Assembly: GCA_021800255.1 (NCBI GenBank)
Contig: JAJYZC010000022.1
Location: 1 to 45,329 of the forward strand
From: Acidobacteriota bacterium
GTDB taxonomy: Bacteria; Acidobacteriota; Terriglobia; Terriglobales; Acidobacteriaceae
Direction of reading: 5' to 3'
Length of the DNA stretch: 45,329 nt
The notes under the pieces were generated by a model. It made no database searches. It had not been told where the DNA came from and saw nothing but the letters and a program-made list of their open reading frames with translations. Of the stretch, positions 15,914 to 24,478 are shown in pieces. The position numbers and the translations under genes were made by a program. Numbering within the stretch: the first letter of the stretch is position 1; each line of letters begins with the position of its first letter.

Positions 15914-16298
15914 CTATGGGATACCTCCAGGCCGGCGACTACGAGCCGGAGCCGGCCGCGAAAAATTGCGTGCACAATTTGCAGCTTACAGTGGATTATC
16001 CTTCTCCGCGAAACCGTCCGCCGCACATGAACGCGCCCGCAGAGAGCGCGAACACATGACCCCCAGGGCGTGCAGTTTGGCGTGTCACTCCCTTTTCATT
16101 GGATGCCGCTGGCCCGGCAAAGGTTCTCAGCGCCTCGACTTCCGGCGCCTGCGAGGCCGGAGCAAGCTGTCTGATTCAGCCCGCATTTTCGCAAGTGGTC
16201 AAGAAAGCGAATTGGCCGGCTTTAAGCTGGCAGCCGGCACGCACTGCTAGCCTTTGAGGCTGCCCGCATACAAATCCAATGTATTGCGATGGGAGTAT
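15914..16298. other. Intergenic region upstream of zwf
   Basis: It lies between zwf and the small protein gene at 16299, both on the minus strand. Besides the inverted repeat at 15963-15980 it contains a GC-rich stretch with no convincing coding frame on either strand. No tRNA-like or terminator structure was seen near the small gene stop. Confidence 0.4.
15963..15980. promoter_or_regulatory. Candidate operator upstream of zwf
   Basis: AAATTG and CAATTT form inverted half-sites separated by six bases. The site is 50 bases upstream of the zwf start codon, in an otherwise GC-rich stretch. A regulator cannot be named. Confidence 0.35.
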
Positions 16299-16613
16299 CT
16301 ACCTGCCGTCTTCGTGGGCGTTGGCGTCCTCATCCTTTTCGCCCTCGACCGAGATGCGGAGCGAATGCAAAAAGTGCAGATCATTCTTAGTGAAGGCTCC
16401 GCTTGCGCCGCCTCTTTCCGTTCCTGCTTCATCGTCCCCGCCGTTCTTGGCCGTGACTTCGTTGAGGCCGATGGTGGCCTCCAGCATGAGCAGGACGTCA
16501 AAGCCGTACTTGCGAATGTCCTGCACCACTCCGGCGATCTGCTCGCTTTCGATCACCGACTCATGGATAGCCTCGCCTAGTTGCTGAATGAGTTCACGCA
16601 GACGCGATGTCAC
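16299..16613 (-). CDS. Conserved-looking small hypothetical protein
   Basis: A 104-residue soluble protein of unrecognised family. The first 60 residues form an amphipathic helical pattern (LRELIQQLGEAIHESVIESEQ, then VVQDIRKYGFDVLLMLEA), and the C-terminus is acidic and probably disordered. The GTG start at 16613 is supported by GGAGG five bases upstream. Overlapping plus-strand frames exist here but look compositionally arbitrary. Function is unknown. I prefer this strand because of the ribosome site and the regular helix pattern. Confidence 0.55.
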   Translation of the reverse strand: MTSRLRELIQQLGEAIHESVIESEQIAGVVQDIRKYGFDVLLMLEATIGLNEVTAKNGGDDEAGTERGGASGAFTKNDLHFLHSLRISVEGEKDEDANAHEDGR

Positions 16614-16727
16614 ACCTACCTCCAGCAGCGGCGGCCAGCGCGGAAAGGTTAGCGCGGGTTGCGGCTTGCAATTTCTCTACATTACTTCCGCCGCTGCGGG
16701 AGCGCAAATTGCAGCGTGGGTCCGGCG

Positions 16728-17198
16728 ATGAAAAGCACCTTACAATCCATCGCTGCTACCATCATAAACGGGATGAAGCCGCAAAAGATCGGGCGCGCCT
16801 TGGGCATTGGATTGCGCGTGGCGGGACGCATGGCAAGCCGGCGGATGGCGGCGCACGCTGAAGCTGCGGTCCAGTCGCCCTCGCTGAATCGCCAAGTTGA
16901 GGACAGCGCTGCGGCAAACCGGGCTGCCAGGCAGAGAGCCGGGCAAGCCGGCGGCGGGGTGGTGCGCGGGATCGGCGAATTTTTGCGTCCTTTTCGCCGC
17001 GTGGGCGGGATCATCTGGCTGGAGGTGGCCGGGGTTTTCTTCTTCCTCTTTGCGCTGGTATTTGTGCGGGGGGTGTGGATGCACAGAGCCAGTTGGGCTT
17101 ACGGCCCTGAACACGGACAATTTTGGGGATCGGCTGCATTTTTAGCAATCTTCCTCTACCTGGGCGCCACTTCCTTCTGGAGGGCCTGGAGGAAGTAA
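16728..17198 (+). CDS. Small membrane protein, two predicted membrane segments
   Basis: A protein of up to 156 residues with a basic, Ala-rich N-terminal half and two membrane segments near the C-terminus (IIWLEVAGVFFFLFALVFV and FWGSAAFLAIFLYLGATSFW). It is not a family I recognise. The start is uncertain: ATG 16728 is given, but ATG 16773 would leave both membrane segments intact and neither has a clear Shine-Dalgarno sequence. It converges on the TMEM175-like gene, about 70 bases apart. Confidence 0.5.
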   Translation: MKSTLQSIAATIINGMKPQKIGRALGIGLRVAGRMASRRMAAHAEAAVQSPSLNRQVEDSAAANRAARQRAGQAGGGVVRGIGEFLRPFRRVGGIIWLEVAGVFFFLFALVFVRGVWMHRASWAYGPEHGQFWGSAAFLAIFLYLGATSFWRAWRK

Positions 17199-17270
17199 GC
17201 CGCGCGCCCTTCCGGCAGCGTCTTGCTGGCTGCGTGCGCCGGGGACGGGAGCCGCAGTGCGCTGGTGCGC

Positions 17271-17900
17271 TCAGCGCCGCTTGCGGAGGCGCAGCCGCGG
17301 CGCCAGCGCGTAATTCAACTGCACGAGCACGATCGCCGCAATGCTCACCCACGTGGCGATAAAGCACAAGACCGCTCCGGCGGCATAGAGCGACTGCGCA
17401 ATCAATATCCGCTTGCAGATGCTGGCGCGCACCTCTTCAGGCGTATCGGCCTTGATGAGATGGGTGCGCGTAGCGTATGCCCAGCTCCAATAGAGCATCG
17501 CGCCGGGAGCCAGGATATTCAGCCAATAGACGCCCAAAGCCGCGCGGTAGACGATGAACTCCGCCAGCAGGCGCGTGGAAAACGGCAGCAGGGTAATTGC
17601 GAACAGAAAGCCGAGGTGAATCCAGGTGAGGTCGCGCGCGCCCTCGGCGATGTGGTTGAGCTGCGTTTGCTGGCCAGCCCAGAAGATGCCCAGGGTAAGA
17701 AAGCTCATCGCATAGGTGATCCACTGCGGCCCCAGCGCAGCGAGCGCGGCCAGGAGTCCGGATTCCGAGTGGATCTGCGCGGCGGATGGGATGTGCAGAT
17801 CGAGAACCAGCAGAGTCATGGCCACGGCGAAGATGCCGTCGCTCAAGGCGGCAAGCCGTTCCAGGTTGCGGCCCTGAATGCGGTTGTAGAGGGTAGGCAT
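17271..17900 (-). CDS. TMEM175-family potassium channel-like protein (DUF1211)
   Basis: A 209-residue inner-membrane protein with about six hydrophobic segments. The family signature near residues 15-35 reads RLAALSDGIFAVAMTLLVLDL; the usual FSDG Phe, which helps form the pore constriction, is Leu here. Bacterial TMEM175 proteins of this length form tetrameric potassium-permeable channels, and that role is inferred from the family. The stop of the small membrane gene upstream lies only four bases before this start, so the two are probably cotranscribed. Confidence 0.82.
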   Translation of the reverse strand: MPTLYNRIQGRNLERLAALSDGIFAVAMTLLVLDLHIPSAAQIHSESGLLAALAALGPQWITYAMSFLTLGIFWAGQQTQLNHIAEGARDLTWIHLGFLFAITLLPFSTRLLAEFIVYRAALGVYWLNILAPGAMLYWSWAYATRTHLIKADTPEEVRASICKRILIAQSLYAAGAVLCFIATWVSIAAIVLVQLNYALAPRLRLRKRR

Positions 17901-17904
17901 GATG

Positions 17905-18126
17905 CTAAGAAATCCTCCTGCCGGGGTCTTGATCCGGTTCCCGCCGGCTCCGGTCCGGCCGGCGCAGCCAGTCCGGCTTGCGGGTCATTCGCCAAATGCC
18001 GATGCCGATGGCCGCCAGACCCAACACCATGGCCCACCAGGCGCGTTCGCCGGTGCGATTCCTCCAAGCCTCGCAGAGCGCGAGGCACCCCGCCGCCAGC
18101 AGCACGATTCCACGGAAATAGTTCAT
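17905..18126 (-). CDS. Small two-segment membrane protein
   Basis: A 73-residue protein with two hydrophobic segments (about residues 5-20 and 30-46) and a strongly basic, Arg/Asp/Pro-rich tail. It is not recognised. Its stop is four bases from the start of the TMEM175-like gene, which supports a two-gene operon and is the main reason to accept this short frame. Confidence 0.5.
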   Translation of the reverse strand: MNYFRGIVLLAAGCLALCEAWRNRTGERAWWAMVLGLAAIGIGIWRMTRKPDWLRRPDRSRREPDQDPGRRIS

Positions 18127-18250
18127 GGCGCTTTTATTTTTTCCGAGGTCCGGCCTGCGTGGATAGGAAGCCAGGCAGCCGCGTTTGACCCCAGAGACGT
18201 TAAGTCCCTATCGTAAGCAAGAAACAGCCGCATCGTCGAAAGGAATCCGC

Positions 18251-19396
18251 ATGAGCACCGCTGCCGCGCCCCCGCTGAAGAAAACCGCGCTCAATGCCAC
18301 GCACCGCGCCTTGAAGGCCAAGATGGTGGACTTCGGAGGGTGGGATATGCCGGTCGAATACCCTGGCCCCGGCGGCGGCTTGATTGCCGAGCACATGGCG
18401 GTGCGCACGGGGGTGGGCCTGTTCGACGTCAGCCACATGGGCGAGATTCAGTTTCGCGGCCCCGGCGCGCTGGCCGCGGTTGAGCACATCACCATGAACA
18501 ACGTATCGCAATTGCAGGATGGCCAGGCTCACTACTCTGCGCTGCTCACGCCCCAGGGCACGTTTGTGGACGACATTCTGGTGCACCGGCTGAGCGCAAA
18601 CGACTACCTGCTGGTGGTGAATGCGGGCACCAAAGACAAGGATTTTGCCTGGATTCGCCAGCAGGTGGGCGCGTGGCCCGGCATTCACATCGCCGACTAC
18701 TCGGCCTACTACTCGCAACTGGCTGTGCAAGGTCCGCGCGCGCTTGAAACCCTAGCCAAGCTGACCAAGGTCGATTTAACGGCCATCAAAAACTACCGGT
18801 TTACCTGGGGCACGGTGGCCGGCATTCCCAATGTATTGATCGCGCGCACCGGCTACTCGGGCGAGGACGGCTTCGAGGTTTACATTCCGTCGGATGAGGC
18901 GGCCACCGTGAAGATGTGGAACGCGCTGCTTGATGCCGGCGCGGAGTTCGGCATCCGGCCTTGCGGATTGGGCGCGCGCAACACCCTGCGCCTAGAAGCC
19001 GCCATGAGCCTCTACGGCCATGAAATCTCGGAGGAGATCAACGTCTTCGAGGCCGGCCTGACGCGCTGGCTCAAGCTCGACAAGGGCAAGTTTATCGGCC
19101 GCGAGGCCCTACTGGCGGTCAAGGCGGCCGGCGGGCCCACGCGCAGGATCGTGGGCCTGGAGATGGTCGAGCGCGGCATCGCGCGCGACGGGTACTCCGT
19201 ACTTTCAGGCCGTGGAGAAGTGATCGGAAAGGTCACCTCCGGCTCGCCCGCGCCATTCTTGAAGACCAACATCGCATTGGCGCTCGTGCCGGCTGCGGTG
19301 GCCCAGAGCGGCGAGGATGTGCTGGTGGATGTGCGCGGCAAACACGTGCGCGCCAGGCAGGTTCCATTGCCGTTTTACAAGCGGGCAAGTAAGTAG
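18251..19396 (+). CDS. gcvT: GcvT: aminomethyltransferase of the glycine cleavage system
   Basis: A 381-residue cytosolic T-protein that transfers the aminomethyl carbon from lipoylated H-protein to tetrahydrofolate, releasing ammonia. Folate-binding domain features include MVDFGGWDMPVEYPG, GLFDVSHMGEI and TGYSGEDGFEVYIP, with the conserved Asp of the FDVSHM loop present. A GCVT C-terminal barrel ends the protein. AAAGGA precedes ATG 18251, preferred over an upstream in-frame ATG at 18185. gcvH and gcvP are not adjacent, and I see no glycine riboswitch in the short 5' region. Confidence 0.95.
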   Translation: MSTAAAPPLKKTALNATHRALKAKMVDFGGWDMPVEYPGPGGGLIAEHMAVRTGVGLFDVSHMGEIQFRGPGALAAVEHITMNNVSQLQDGQAHYSALLTPQGTFVDDILVHRLSANDYLLVVNAGTKDKDFAWIRQQVGAWPGIHIADYSAYYSQLAVQGPRALETLAKLTKVDLTAIKNYRFTWGTVAGIPNVLIARTGYSGEDGFEVYIPSDEAATVKMWNALLDAGAEFGIRPCGLGARNTLRLEAAMSLYGHEISEEINVFEAGLTRWLKLDKGKFIGREALLAVKAAGGPTRRIVGLEMVERGIARDGYSVLSGRGEVIGKVTSGSPAPFLKTNIALALVPAAVAQSGEDVLVDVRGKHVRARQVPLPFYKRASK

Positions 19397-19700
19397 CAAG
19401 ATCGATGCAACCTTCCCGCATCTTTCGAATTGATGGTTGGCAGGACAAGACCGTTCCTGGTATGTAGGGCTCAGTCATCGCAGGTGACGGCTGACTTCCT
19501 TTTCTGAGAGAAGAAGTGTGATGATCCGCACTGTAAATAGGCTACGCGGATTCTTAACATGCCGCGAGATGCCCAGTTGCCTCTCTTGCAGCGCACAAGG
19601 CTTGTGCGAGAATGCGAAGGCGGACGGTTTGGCCATCTAATTGCAAAAACACTCGCAGTAATTTACTTACGTGAACGGCCGCGGAAGGGGGGTGAACCGA
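19397..19700. other. Intergenic region before the 19701 gene
   Basis: Visibly less GC-rich than gcvT. It contains a 17-base palindrome (19592-19608) and a T/A-rich stretch about 19640-19670 that could hold a promoter. No convincing coding frame was seen. Confidence 0.4.
19592..19608. promoter_or_regulatory. 17-base palindrome upstream of the 19701 gene
   Basis: CGCACAAG and CTTGTGCG flank a single G, an exact dyad about 95 bases upstream of the small membrane protein start. It could be an operator for a dimeric regulator. No regulator gene is adjacent. Confidence 0.35.
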
Positions 19701-19961
19701 ATGCTCATTTTAAGACATTTCCTCGGAGTAGTGTTCTTTTGTGGCGTGTTTTTGCTGGGGAAACTGATGGTTGCATATGACCACAAATGGTCCGGCGTCC
19801 TCACGCTCCACAATCCCATCGGATCCGCACGCCTGGGTAATTTCTTCCTGTACGGGGGAAAAATCTTGCAGGGTGCGGCAGCCGTGTTGGGCTTTGTGGA
19901 GGTGGTAGCAGTCATGTTTTTGGTCAGCGGCTGGTTAATCGAACTCCTTCTGGGGTGGTGA
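19701..19961 (+). CDS. Small orphan membrane protein with a decayed paralogue downstream
   Basis: An 86-residue protein with two hydrophobic segments: FLGVVFFCGVFLLGKLMV near the start and VLGFVEVVAVMFLVSGWLIELL at the end. Between them lies a short polar loop (DHKWSGVLTLHNPIG). AAGGGGGG about seven bases before the ATG supports 19701; a GTG at 19692 is possible. No family is recognised. A region at 20236-20350 encodes a similar C-terminal half after a frameshift, which supports this being a real gene. Lower GC than gcvT and fabD suggests recent acquisition. Confidence 0.6.
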   Translation: MLILRHFLGVVFFCGVFLLGKLMVAYDHKWSGVLTLHNPIGSARLGNFFLYGGKILQGAAAVLGFVEVVAVMFLVSGWLIELLLGW

Positions 19962-20179
19962 TCTTGACCCCAAGCCTCATGGGTTTGGTAGCTGGAGCGG
20001 AGAAGCAGGATGGCTGCGCACCGCATACACAGTGCGAAGCCAATTGCGACGCGGTTCTCGCCAACCAGCGGCGATGGCACGGGCTCTTCCGGAAGGCACG
20101 GTTTACAAACGAAAAAGTTGCGGCGCGGGTGCGCGGGCGTCCAACCTGAACCACCAGAGCCGCAGGGGTATATCCTGGC

Positions 20180-20350
20180 GCGCGCAGCGAATGGACCGCC
20201 TTCTTCGCGCACAGCCAGGCTGATTGCTAAAGTCTATGTAAATTCTCCTCTTTGGAGGAAGAATCTACCCGTCTGTTGCGGCTATGTGGGGTTTCTTGGA
20301 AGTGGTGGCTCTGACGGTTTTGATTACGGCATTTTTGGAAATACTGGGAA
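20180..20350 (+). pseudogene. Frameshifted paralogue of the 19701 membrane protein
   Basis: Translated in the frame of 20284, this region gives LLFGGRIYPSVAAMWGFLEVVALTVLITAFLEIL. That aligns with FLYGGKILQGAAAVLGFVEVVAVMFLVSGWLIELL of the 19701 protein. Immediately upstream the similarity (TARLIAKVYVN against SARLGNFFLYG) continues only after a change of frame. At the nucleotide level a single-base deletion near 20240 accounts for this. No matching N-terminus was found. The 3' end runs into the structured repeat starting about 20326. The left limit is approximate. Confidence 0.5.
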
Positions 20351-20399
20351 CGATTGAGAGCCGAGAAAGTAGATTCTTTCTTGAGGAAAAATCTACAGT
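20326..20399. repeat. Structured dispersed repeat, copy A (partial)
   Basis: About 72 bases nearly identical to 28675-28745, starting TACGGCATTTT and ending in an AT-rich hairpin. Positions differing between copies include one compensatory A-T to G-C change in the hairpin stem. The outer terminal inverted repeats of copy B are not found here, so this copy is partial or diverged. Confidence 0.7.
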
Positions 20400-20537
20400 G
20401 CCCGGGCATGTCCAGTGCATGAATCGGCAGGCCATGCTGCATAACGCGGCTCAGAACGCGGATGGGCCAGCACGCTGGGTGGGGCAAGAGCGGCACATTC
20501 GGAATCAAGCGGCTCATCCGGTACAATCCTTTCTGGA

Positions 20538-21488
20538 ATGACCGCGAAGATTGCCTTCCTATTCCCCGGACAGGGTTCGCAGGCCGTAGGCATGGGCCGC
20601 GAGCTTGCCGAAAAGTATCCTGTAGCCCGGCAAACCTTTGCCGAGGCCGACGCGGCGCTGGACTTCGCGCTCTCGCGGCTCTGTTTTGAGGGGCCTGAGG
20701 AGGAGCTGCGCTTGACCGAGAACACGCAGCCCGCGATCCTCGCGGTGAGCGTGGCCGCGGCGCGCGTGCTTGCAGAACACGGCGTGCAGCCCGCACTGGC
20801 CGCGGGACACTCCTTAGGGGAATGGTCTGCGCACGTCGCCGCAGGAACGCTCGGCTTTGCCGATGCGGTGCGCGCCGTGAAGGCGCGCGGGCGGGCCATG
20901 CAGCAGGCGGTTCCAGCAGGACAGGGCGCCATGGCCGCGGTGCTCGCGCTCGACGCAGCGCAGGTGTTTGCGGCCTGCGCAGAGGCAGCGCGAGAAACCG
21001 GACTCACCGTGCAGGCGGCGAATCTGAACTCGCCCAGCCAGACCGTGATATCGGGCGCCGTGGCGGCCGTCGAAAGAGCGTCGGCGCTGTCGAAGGCCAA
21101 GGGTGCGCGGCGCGCCGTCACGCTGCCCGTGAGCGCGCCCTTCCATTGCGCGCTGATGCAGCCGGCGCAGGAAGAAGTGGCGCGCGTGCTCGACGGTCTG
21201 GCGATGCACGAGCCGCGCATTCCCGTGGCGGCCAACGTGACCGGACGGCTGGTGACGACGGCCGAAGCCGCGCGCGATGCGCTGGTGCGCCAGGTGACGG
21301 GCACGGTGCGCTGGGTGGACTGCGTGCAGTCGCTGAAGGAAGCCGGCGCGGAGGCGTTCGTCGAGGTGGGGCCGGGCAAGGTGCTCTGCGGCCTGCTCCG
21401 CCAGATCGATCCGTCGCTGAAGACCCTCAACGTCGAAGACGCCGCCAGCCTGGAGAAGACGCTGGCGGAGCTCAACCTCGAATCATAA
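20538..21488 (+). CDS. fabD: FabD: malonyl-CoA:ACP transacylase
   Basis: A 316-residue cytosolic enzyme that loads malonyl groups onto acyl carrier protein for fatty acid synthesis. The N-terminal FLFPGQGSQAVGMG motif is intact. The nucleophile Ser sits in AGHSLGEWSAH near residue 92, with Trp where Tyr or Phe is more usual. The catalytic His is in SAPFHCALMQPA near residue 200. The C-terminus has the VGPGKVLCGLLRQ motif. Other fab genes and acpP are not adjacent, so the gene is outside the common fab cluster. Its Shine-Dalgarno sequence is weak. Confidence 0.95.
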   Translation: MTAKIAFLFPGQGSQAVGMGRELAEKYPVARQTFAEADAALDFALSRLCFEGPEEELRLTENTQPAILAVSVAAARVLAEHGVQPALAAGHSLGEWSAHVAAGTLGFADAVRAVKARGRAMQQAVPAGQGAMAAVLALDAAQVFAACAEAARETGLTVQAANLNSPSQTVISGAVAAVERASALSKAKGARRAVTLPVSAPFHCALMQPAQEEVARVLDGLAMHEPRIPVAANVTGRLVTTAEAARDALVRQVTGTVRWVDCVQSLKEAGAEAFVEVGPGKVLCGLLRQIDPSLKTLNVEDAASLEKTLAELNLES

Positions 21489-21520
21489 CAACCAGAAATG
21501 CATTCGCCTATACTCGGAGC

Positions 21521-22024
21521 ATGAACTTCTGGCTGACGACTTTAGGCAACATTCTCGGGGGAATCGGAGCTGGGCTATTTTTCGTATTTATGTACCTTAT
21601 TGTTCAGTGGTTCTTGCAAGCGACGGACCTGCTCGTTTCCTACAACTGGAGCTATAAGACCCTGAGCGGAGTGTTCTCCGCATGGCCGAATTTCGACATA
21701 AGAAATCGGTCTCGAACGCGGACGTATCGCATCGAGAACATCGCATACACCCATAACGGACAGGTACATTGGTTTGATAACGATTCGCTGTGGGGATACG
21801 TGCTGGAGCCAGGAACGATCAACTACAAGCTAGAAGGCGCCCCCGTAAAGAACGTGGCGTCGCCACCCGATATGATCGGATTGCAAGTCACGATTCGACT
21901 TCAAACTGGGAGAGCATTCTGGCTTCGCGGTCAGGGCCCGGGGCAGATGGGACGGGGCAGGATACAGAGGGTACTATTCGCTCTTAGGGCAAAGTTGGAA
22001 TCGATGCTGATTGCTATGGAGTAA
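21521..22024 (+). CDS. Hypothetical membrane protein
   Basis: A 167-residue protein with one N-terminal hydrophobic segment of about 25 residues (LGNILGGIGAGLFFVFMYLIVQWFL). A soluble domain follows, with a Trp/Tyr-rich segment (THNGQVHWFDNDSLWGYVLEPG) and a basic C-terminus. It has no recognised family. GGAG lies four bases before the ATG. The DNA is clearly poorer in GC than fabD and the peptidase gene, and codon use differs, so transfer from another source is plausible. Confidence 0.6.
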   Translation: MNFWLTTLGNILGGIGAGLFFVFMYLIVQWFLQATDLLVSYNWSYKTLSGVFSAWPNFDIRNRSRTRTYRIENIAYTHNGQVHWFDNDSLWGYVLEPGTINYKLEGAPVKNVASPPDMIGLQVTIRLQTGRAFWLRGQGPGQMGRGRIQRVLFALRAKLESMLIAME

Positions 22025-22055
22025 TTGACAGACAAAAAACTGAAAGGCCGGTATC

Positions 22056-22277
22056 GTGGCTGACATGAATGCCAATTATATGATCGCGGGAAATTGCGAC
22101 CAACTTCCGAGTGTCGAGGAATGGACGACGAGGGTCAACAAGGCCCCCTCAGAAGTCGTGCTGAAACTTCGGCAGCACGCACTTGGGTGCCTGGCTCAGA
22201 ATGTTCAGGACCAGAGGTGGGGCATACTGGTCGGAATCGCAGAGGGCGTGCTCAGGGAGCGAGGTGTTCAGTACTAG
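22056..22277 (+). CDS. Small hypothetical protein
   Basis: A 73-residue soluble protein with no recognised domain and two cysteines. GTG at 22056 follows GAAAGG by eight bases; ATG at 22065 is an alternative. It lies 31 bases after the hypothetical membrane gene on the same strand, so both may form one transcript. It shares the lower GC content of that gene and converges on the peptidase gene. Confidence 0.45.
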   Translation: MADMNANYMIAGNCDQLPSVEEWTTRVNKAPSEVVLKLRQHALGCLAQNVQDQRWGILVGIAEGVLRERGVQY

Positions 22278-22303
22278 TGAGGACATCTGGTTAGCGCAGG
22301 CAG

Positions 22304-24478
22304 TCAGGGAAGCTGCTGCTGTGTCCCTTGGCCCGCAATTCCCAGCTCCCGCAGCAGGAACGCGTAATCCAGCGCAATCTCCTTCAGATAGTCGTACCGC
22401 CCGCTCGCGCCTCCATGCCCGGCCTGCATATTCGTCACCAGCAGCAGCCGATTGGCGTCCGTCTTGAGCGTGCGCAGCTTGGCCACGTACTTGGCCGGCT
22501 CCCAGTACATCACCTGACTGTCGTAGAGCGAAGTCTTGACCAGCATGGCCGGGTAACTCCCCGGCTTCAGGTTGTCGTAGGGCGAGTAGCTGAGCATGTA
22601 ACGGAAGTACTCTTCCTGGTTGGGGTCGCCCCACTCCTCGTACTCGGGCACGGTGAGCGGCAGCGAGGCGTCGAGCATGGTGTTCATCACGTCCACGAAG
22701 GGAACGTGGGAGACGACGGCGCGGAAGAGATCGGGCCGCATGTTGACGGCCGCGCCCATCAGCAGGCCGCCGGCCGAGCCGCCCTCGATGGCCACGCGCG
22801 CAGGGTCGCCGTAGCCCGCGGCGGTAAGCTGCTCCACGCAGGCAATGAAGTCGGTGAAGGTGTTGCGCTTCCGGAGCATCTTGCCGGCGTCGTGCCAGGG
22901 CTTGCCCAAGTCGCCGCCGCCGCGAATATGGGCGTAGGCCATCACCACGCCGCGGTCGAGCAGGCTCAGACGGTTGGAGTTGAAACCGATGGGCAGCGAG
23001 TAGCCGTAGGAGCCGTAGCCGTAGACGTAGAGTGGATTGCGACCCGGCGCGCGTTTGTCTTTGCGGTAGACGAGGGAGACCGGAACCGCCACGCCGTTCG
23101 GGGCTTGCGCGCCATCACCAGCAGATGCAACCCCGTCGCCGGCAGGAGCAGTGACGTGGATGCGCTCGCTTGTGTAAAGTGCACGGTCGAAGCCGCCCGG
23201 AATCTCAACCTGCTTGAGCAGCGTAGAGGCGCCAGAGGCAACGTCGTACTCATAGACCGAGCTGGGCGTAACCAGAGACTGGTAGGCGTAGCGGAAGGTT
23301 GGGGTGTCGAAGATGCGGTTGATGTGGGGATGAGCGTCGTAAGCCGGCTCGGGAAAAGCGATCTCACCGGCAGGCTCGGCTTGTGGACCGTCGCCGGAGA
23401 AACGCCACAAGCGCAGGCGCGGCAGGCCGTCCTCGCGCTCGCAGGCGACAAAGAAGCCGGCGAAGAGATCTACGTCTTCGAGCATGATGGCGTCGCGGTG
23501 CGGAATCATCTCGGTCCAGTGCTCGCGGCCGGGCGTCTGAACGGGCGCGGTGACAAGGCGGAAGTTGCGGCCGCAGTCGTTGGTGCGGATGAACCAAAGG
23601 CCGTTGCGATGGTCGATGGAGTACTCGTGCTCGTCTGCGCGCGGCGCGATGAGAGTGAAGGCGGCCGTTGGCTGATCGGCGGGCAAAACCCAGGCTTCTG
23701 TGGCCGTGTGACTGGACGATTCGAGGACGATGAACTTGCCGTCGCGGGTCCGGCCAACTGCCAGGTTGAATCGCTCGTCGCCGTCTTGATATACCAGCAC
23801 ATCCTTGTTGGGCGGCTCGATGCAATCGTGCCGCCAGAGTTGATACTGGCGCTTCTGCTGCTCATCCTCGACGGTGTAAAAAAGAGTCTTATTATCCGCG
23901 GCCCAGACCACCGAGCCCACGCGCTCCACCTCGCCGGGGAGGGTTTCGCCGGTGGCGAGATCCTTGATGTGCAGCGTGTATTGGCGGAAGCCCTGGGTAT
24001 CGGTGGTGTAAGCGAGCCAGCGGCCGTCATCGGAGATGTCCGTGTCACCGATGGCGAAGAATGGATGGCCCTGGGCGAGAAGATTGCCGTCCAGGAGGAC
24101 TTCTTCCGCAGCATCGGAGTTGGGAGCCGCGGCCGAGCCAGGGTGGCCTGCCGCGGCGGGCTTGCGGCAGTGAATCGCGTACTGGAGGCCCTCCTCGGTG
24201 CGCGCGTAGTACCACCAGGCGCCATCGCGGTAGGGAACGGAGACGTCGGTCTGCTTGATGTGGCTGAGCATCTCATTGTAAAGCTGCTCGCGGAGACCGG
24301 CGAGCGGGGCCATGACGGCCTCCGCGTAGGCGTTTTCGGCCTCGAGATAGGCGATGGTCTGGGGATTCTCCTTATCGCGCAGCCATGCGTAGTCGTCGGT
24401 AAGGACGGCGCCGTGGAGATGGGTTGTGGTGGGGCGTCTGCTGGCGGCGGGTGGCGAAGGACTCTGCTCCTGGCGCAT
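22304..24478 (-). CDS. ptrB: Oligopeptidase B-like S9 serine peptidase
   Basis: A 724-residue prolyl-oligopeptidase-family enzyme with an N-terminal seven-bladed propeller and C-terminal alpha/beta-hydrolase domain. The catalytic triad is visible: Ser568 in EGGSAGG, Asp653 in KTSLYDSQV and His688 in MQAGHGG. The hydrolase domain has the S9A hallmarks RGGGDLGKPWHDAGKM and YGYGSYGYSLP. Oligopeptidase B cuts after basic residues; the specificity here is inferred from the S9A subgroup. A Gly/Ala/Asp-rich insertion lies near residue 405 (APAGDGVASAGDGAQAPNG). No signal peptide is seen at the chosen start (24478, GGGAG six bases upstream), so it is probably cytosolic. It is divergent from the TPM gene. 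Confidence 0.93.
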   Translation of the reverse strand: MRQEQSPSPPAASRRPTTTHLHGAVLTDDYAWLRDKENPQTIAYLEAENAYAEAVMAPLAGLREQLYNEMLSHIKQTDVSVPYRDGAWWYYARTEEGLQYAIHCRKPAAAGHPGSAAAPNSDAAEEVLLDGNLLAQGHPFFAIGDTDISDDGRWLAYTTDTQGFRQYTLHIKDLATGETLPGEVERVGSVVWAADNKTLFYTVEDEQQKRQYQLWRHDCIEPPNKDVLVYQDGDERFNLAVGRTRDGKFIVLESSSHTATEAWVLPADQPTAAFTLIAPRADEHEYSIDHRNGLWFIRTNDCGRNFRLVTAPVQTPGREHWTEMIPHRDAIMLEDVDLFAGFFVACEREDGLPRLRLWRFSGDGPQAEPAGEIAFPEPAYDAHPHINRIFDTPTFRYAYQSLVTPSSVYEYDVASGASTLLKQVEIPGGFDRALYTSERIHVTAPAGDGVASAGDGAQAPNGVAVPVSLVYRKDKRAPGRNPLYVYGYGSYGYSLPIGFNSNRLSLLDRGVVMAYAHIRGGGDLGKPWHDAGKMLRKRNTFTDFIACVEQLTAAGYGDPARVAIEGGSAGGLLMGAAVNMRPDLFRAVVSHVPFVDVMNTMLDASLPLTVPEYEEWGDPNQEEYFRYMLSYSPYDNLKPGSYPAMLVKTSLYDSQVMYWEPAKYVAKLRTLKTDANRLLLVTNMQAGHGGASGRYDYLKEIALDYAFLLRELGIAGQGTQQQLP

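Larger units (their letters stand above)
19962..20537. other. Non-coding stretch with decayed paralogue and repeat copy
   Basis: No intact gene is supported between the small membrane gene and fabD. The middle carries remnants similar to the small membrane gene, then the partial copy of the structured repeat. The last 130 bases probably hold the fabD promoter, not located more precisely. Confidence 0.5.

Noticed and set aside
18127..18250. Glycine riboswitch before gcvT
   Set aside because: The 5' region is short and lacks the paired glycine-aptamer structure as far as can be judged by eye.
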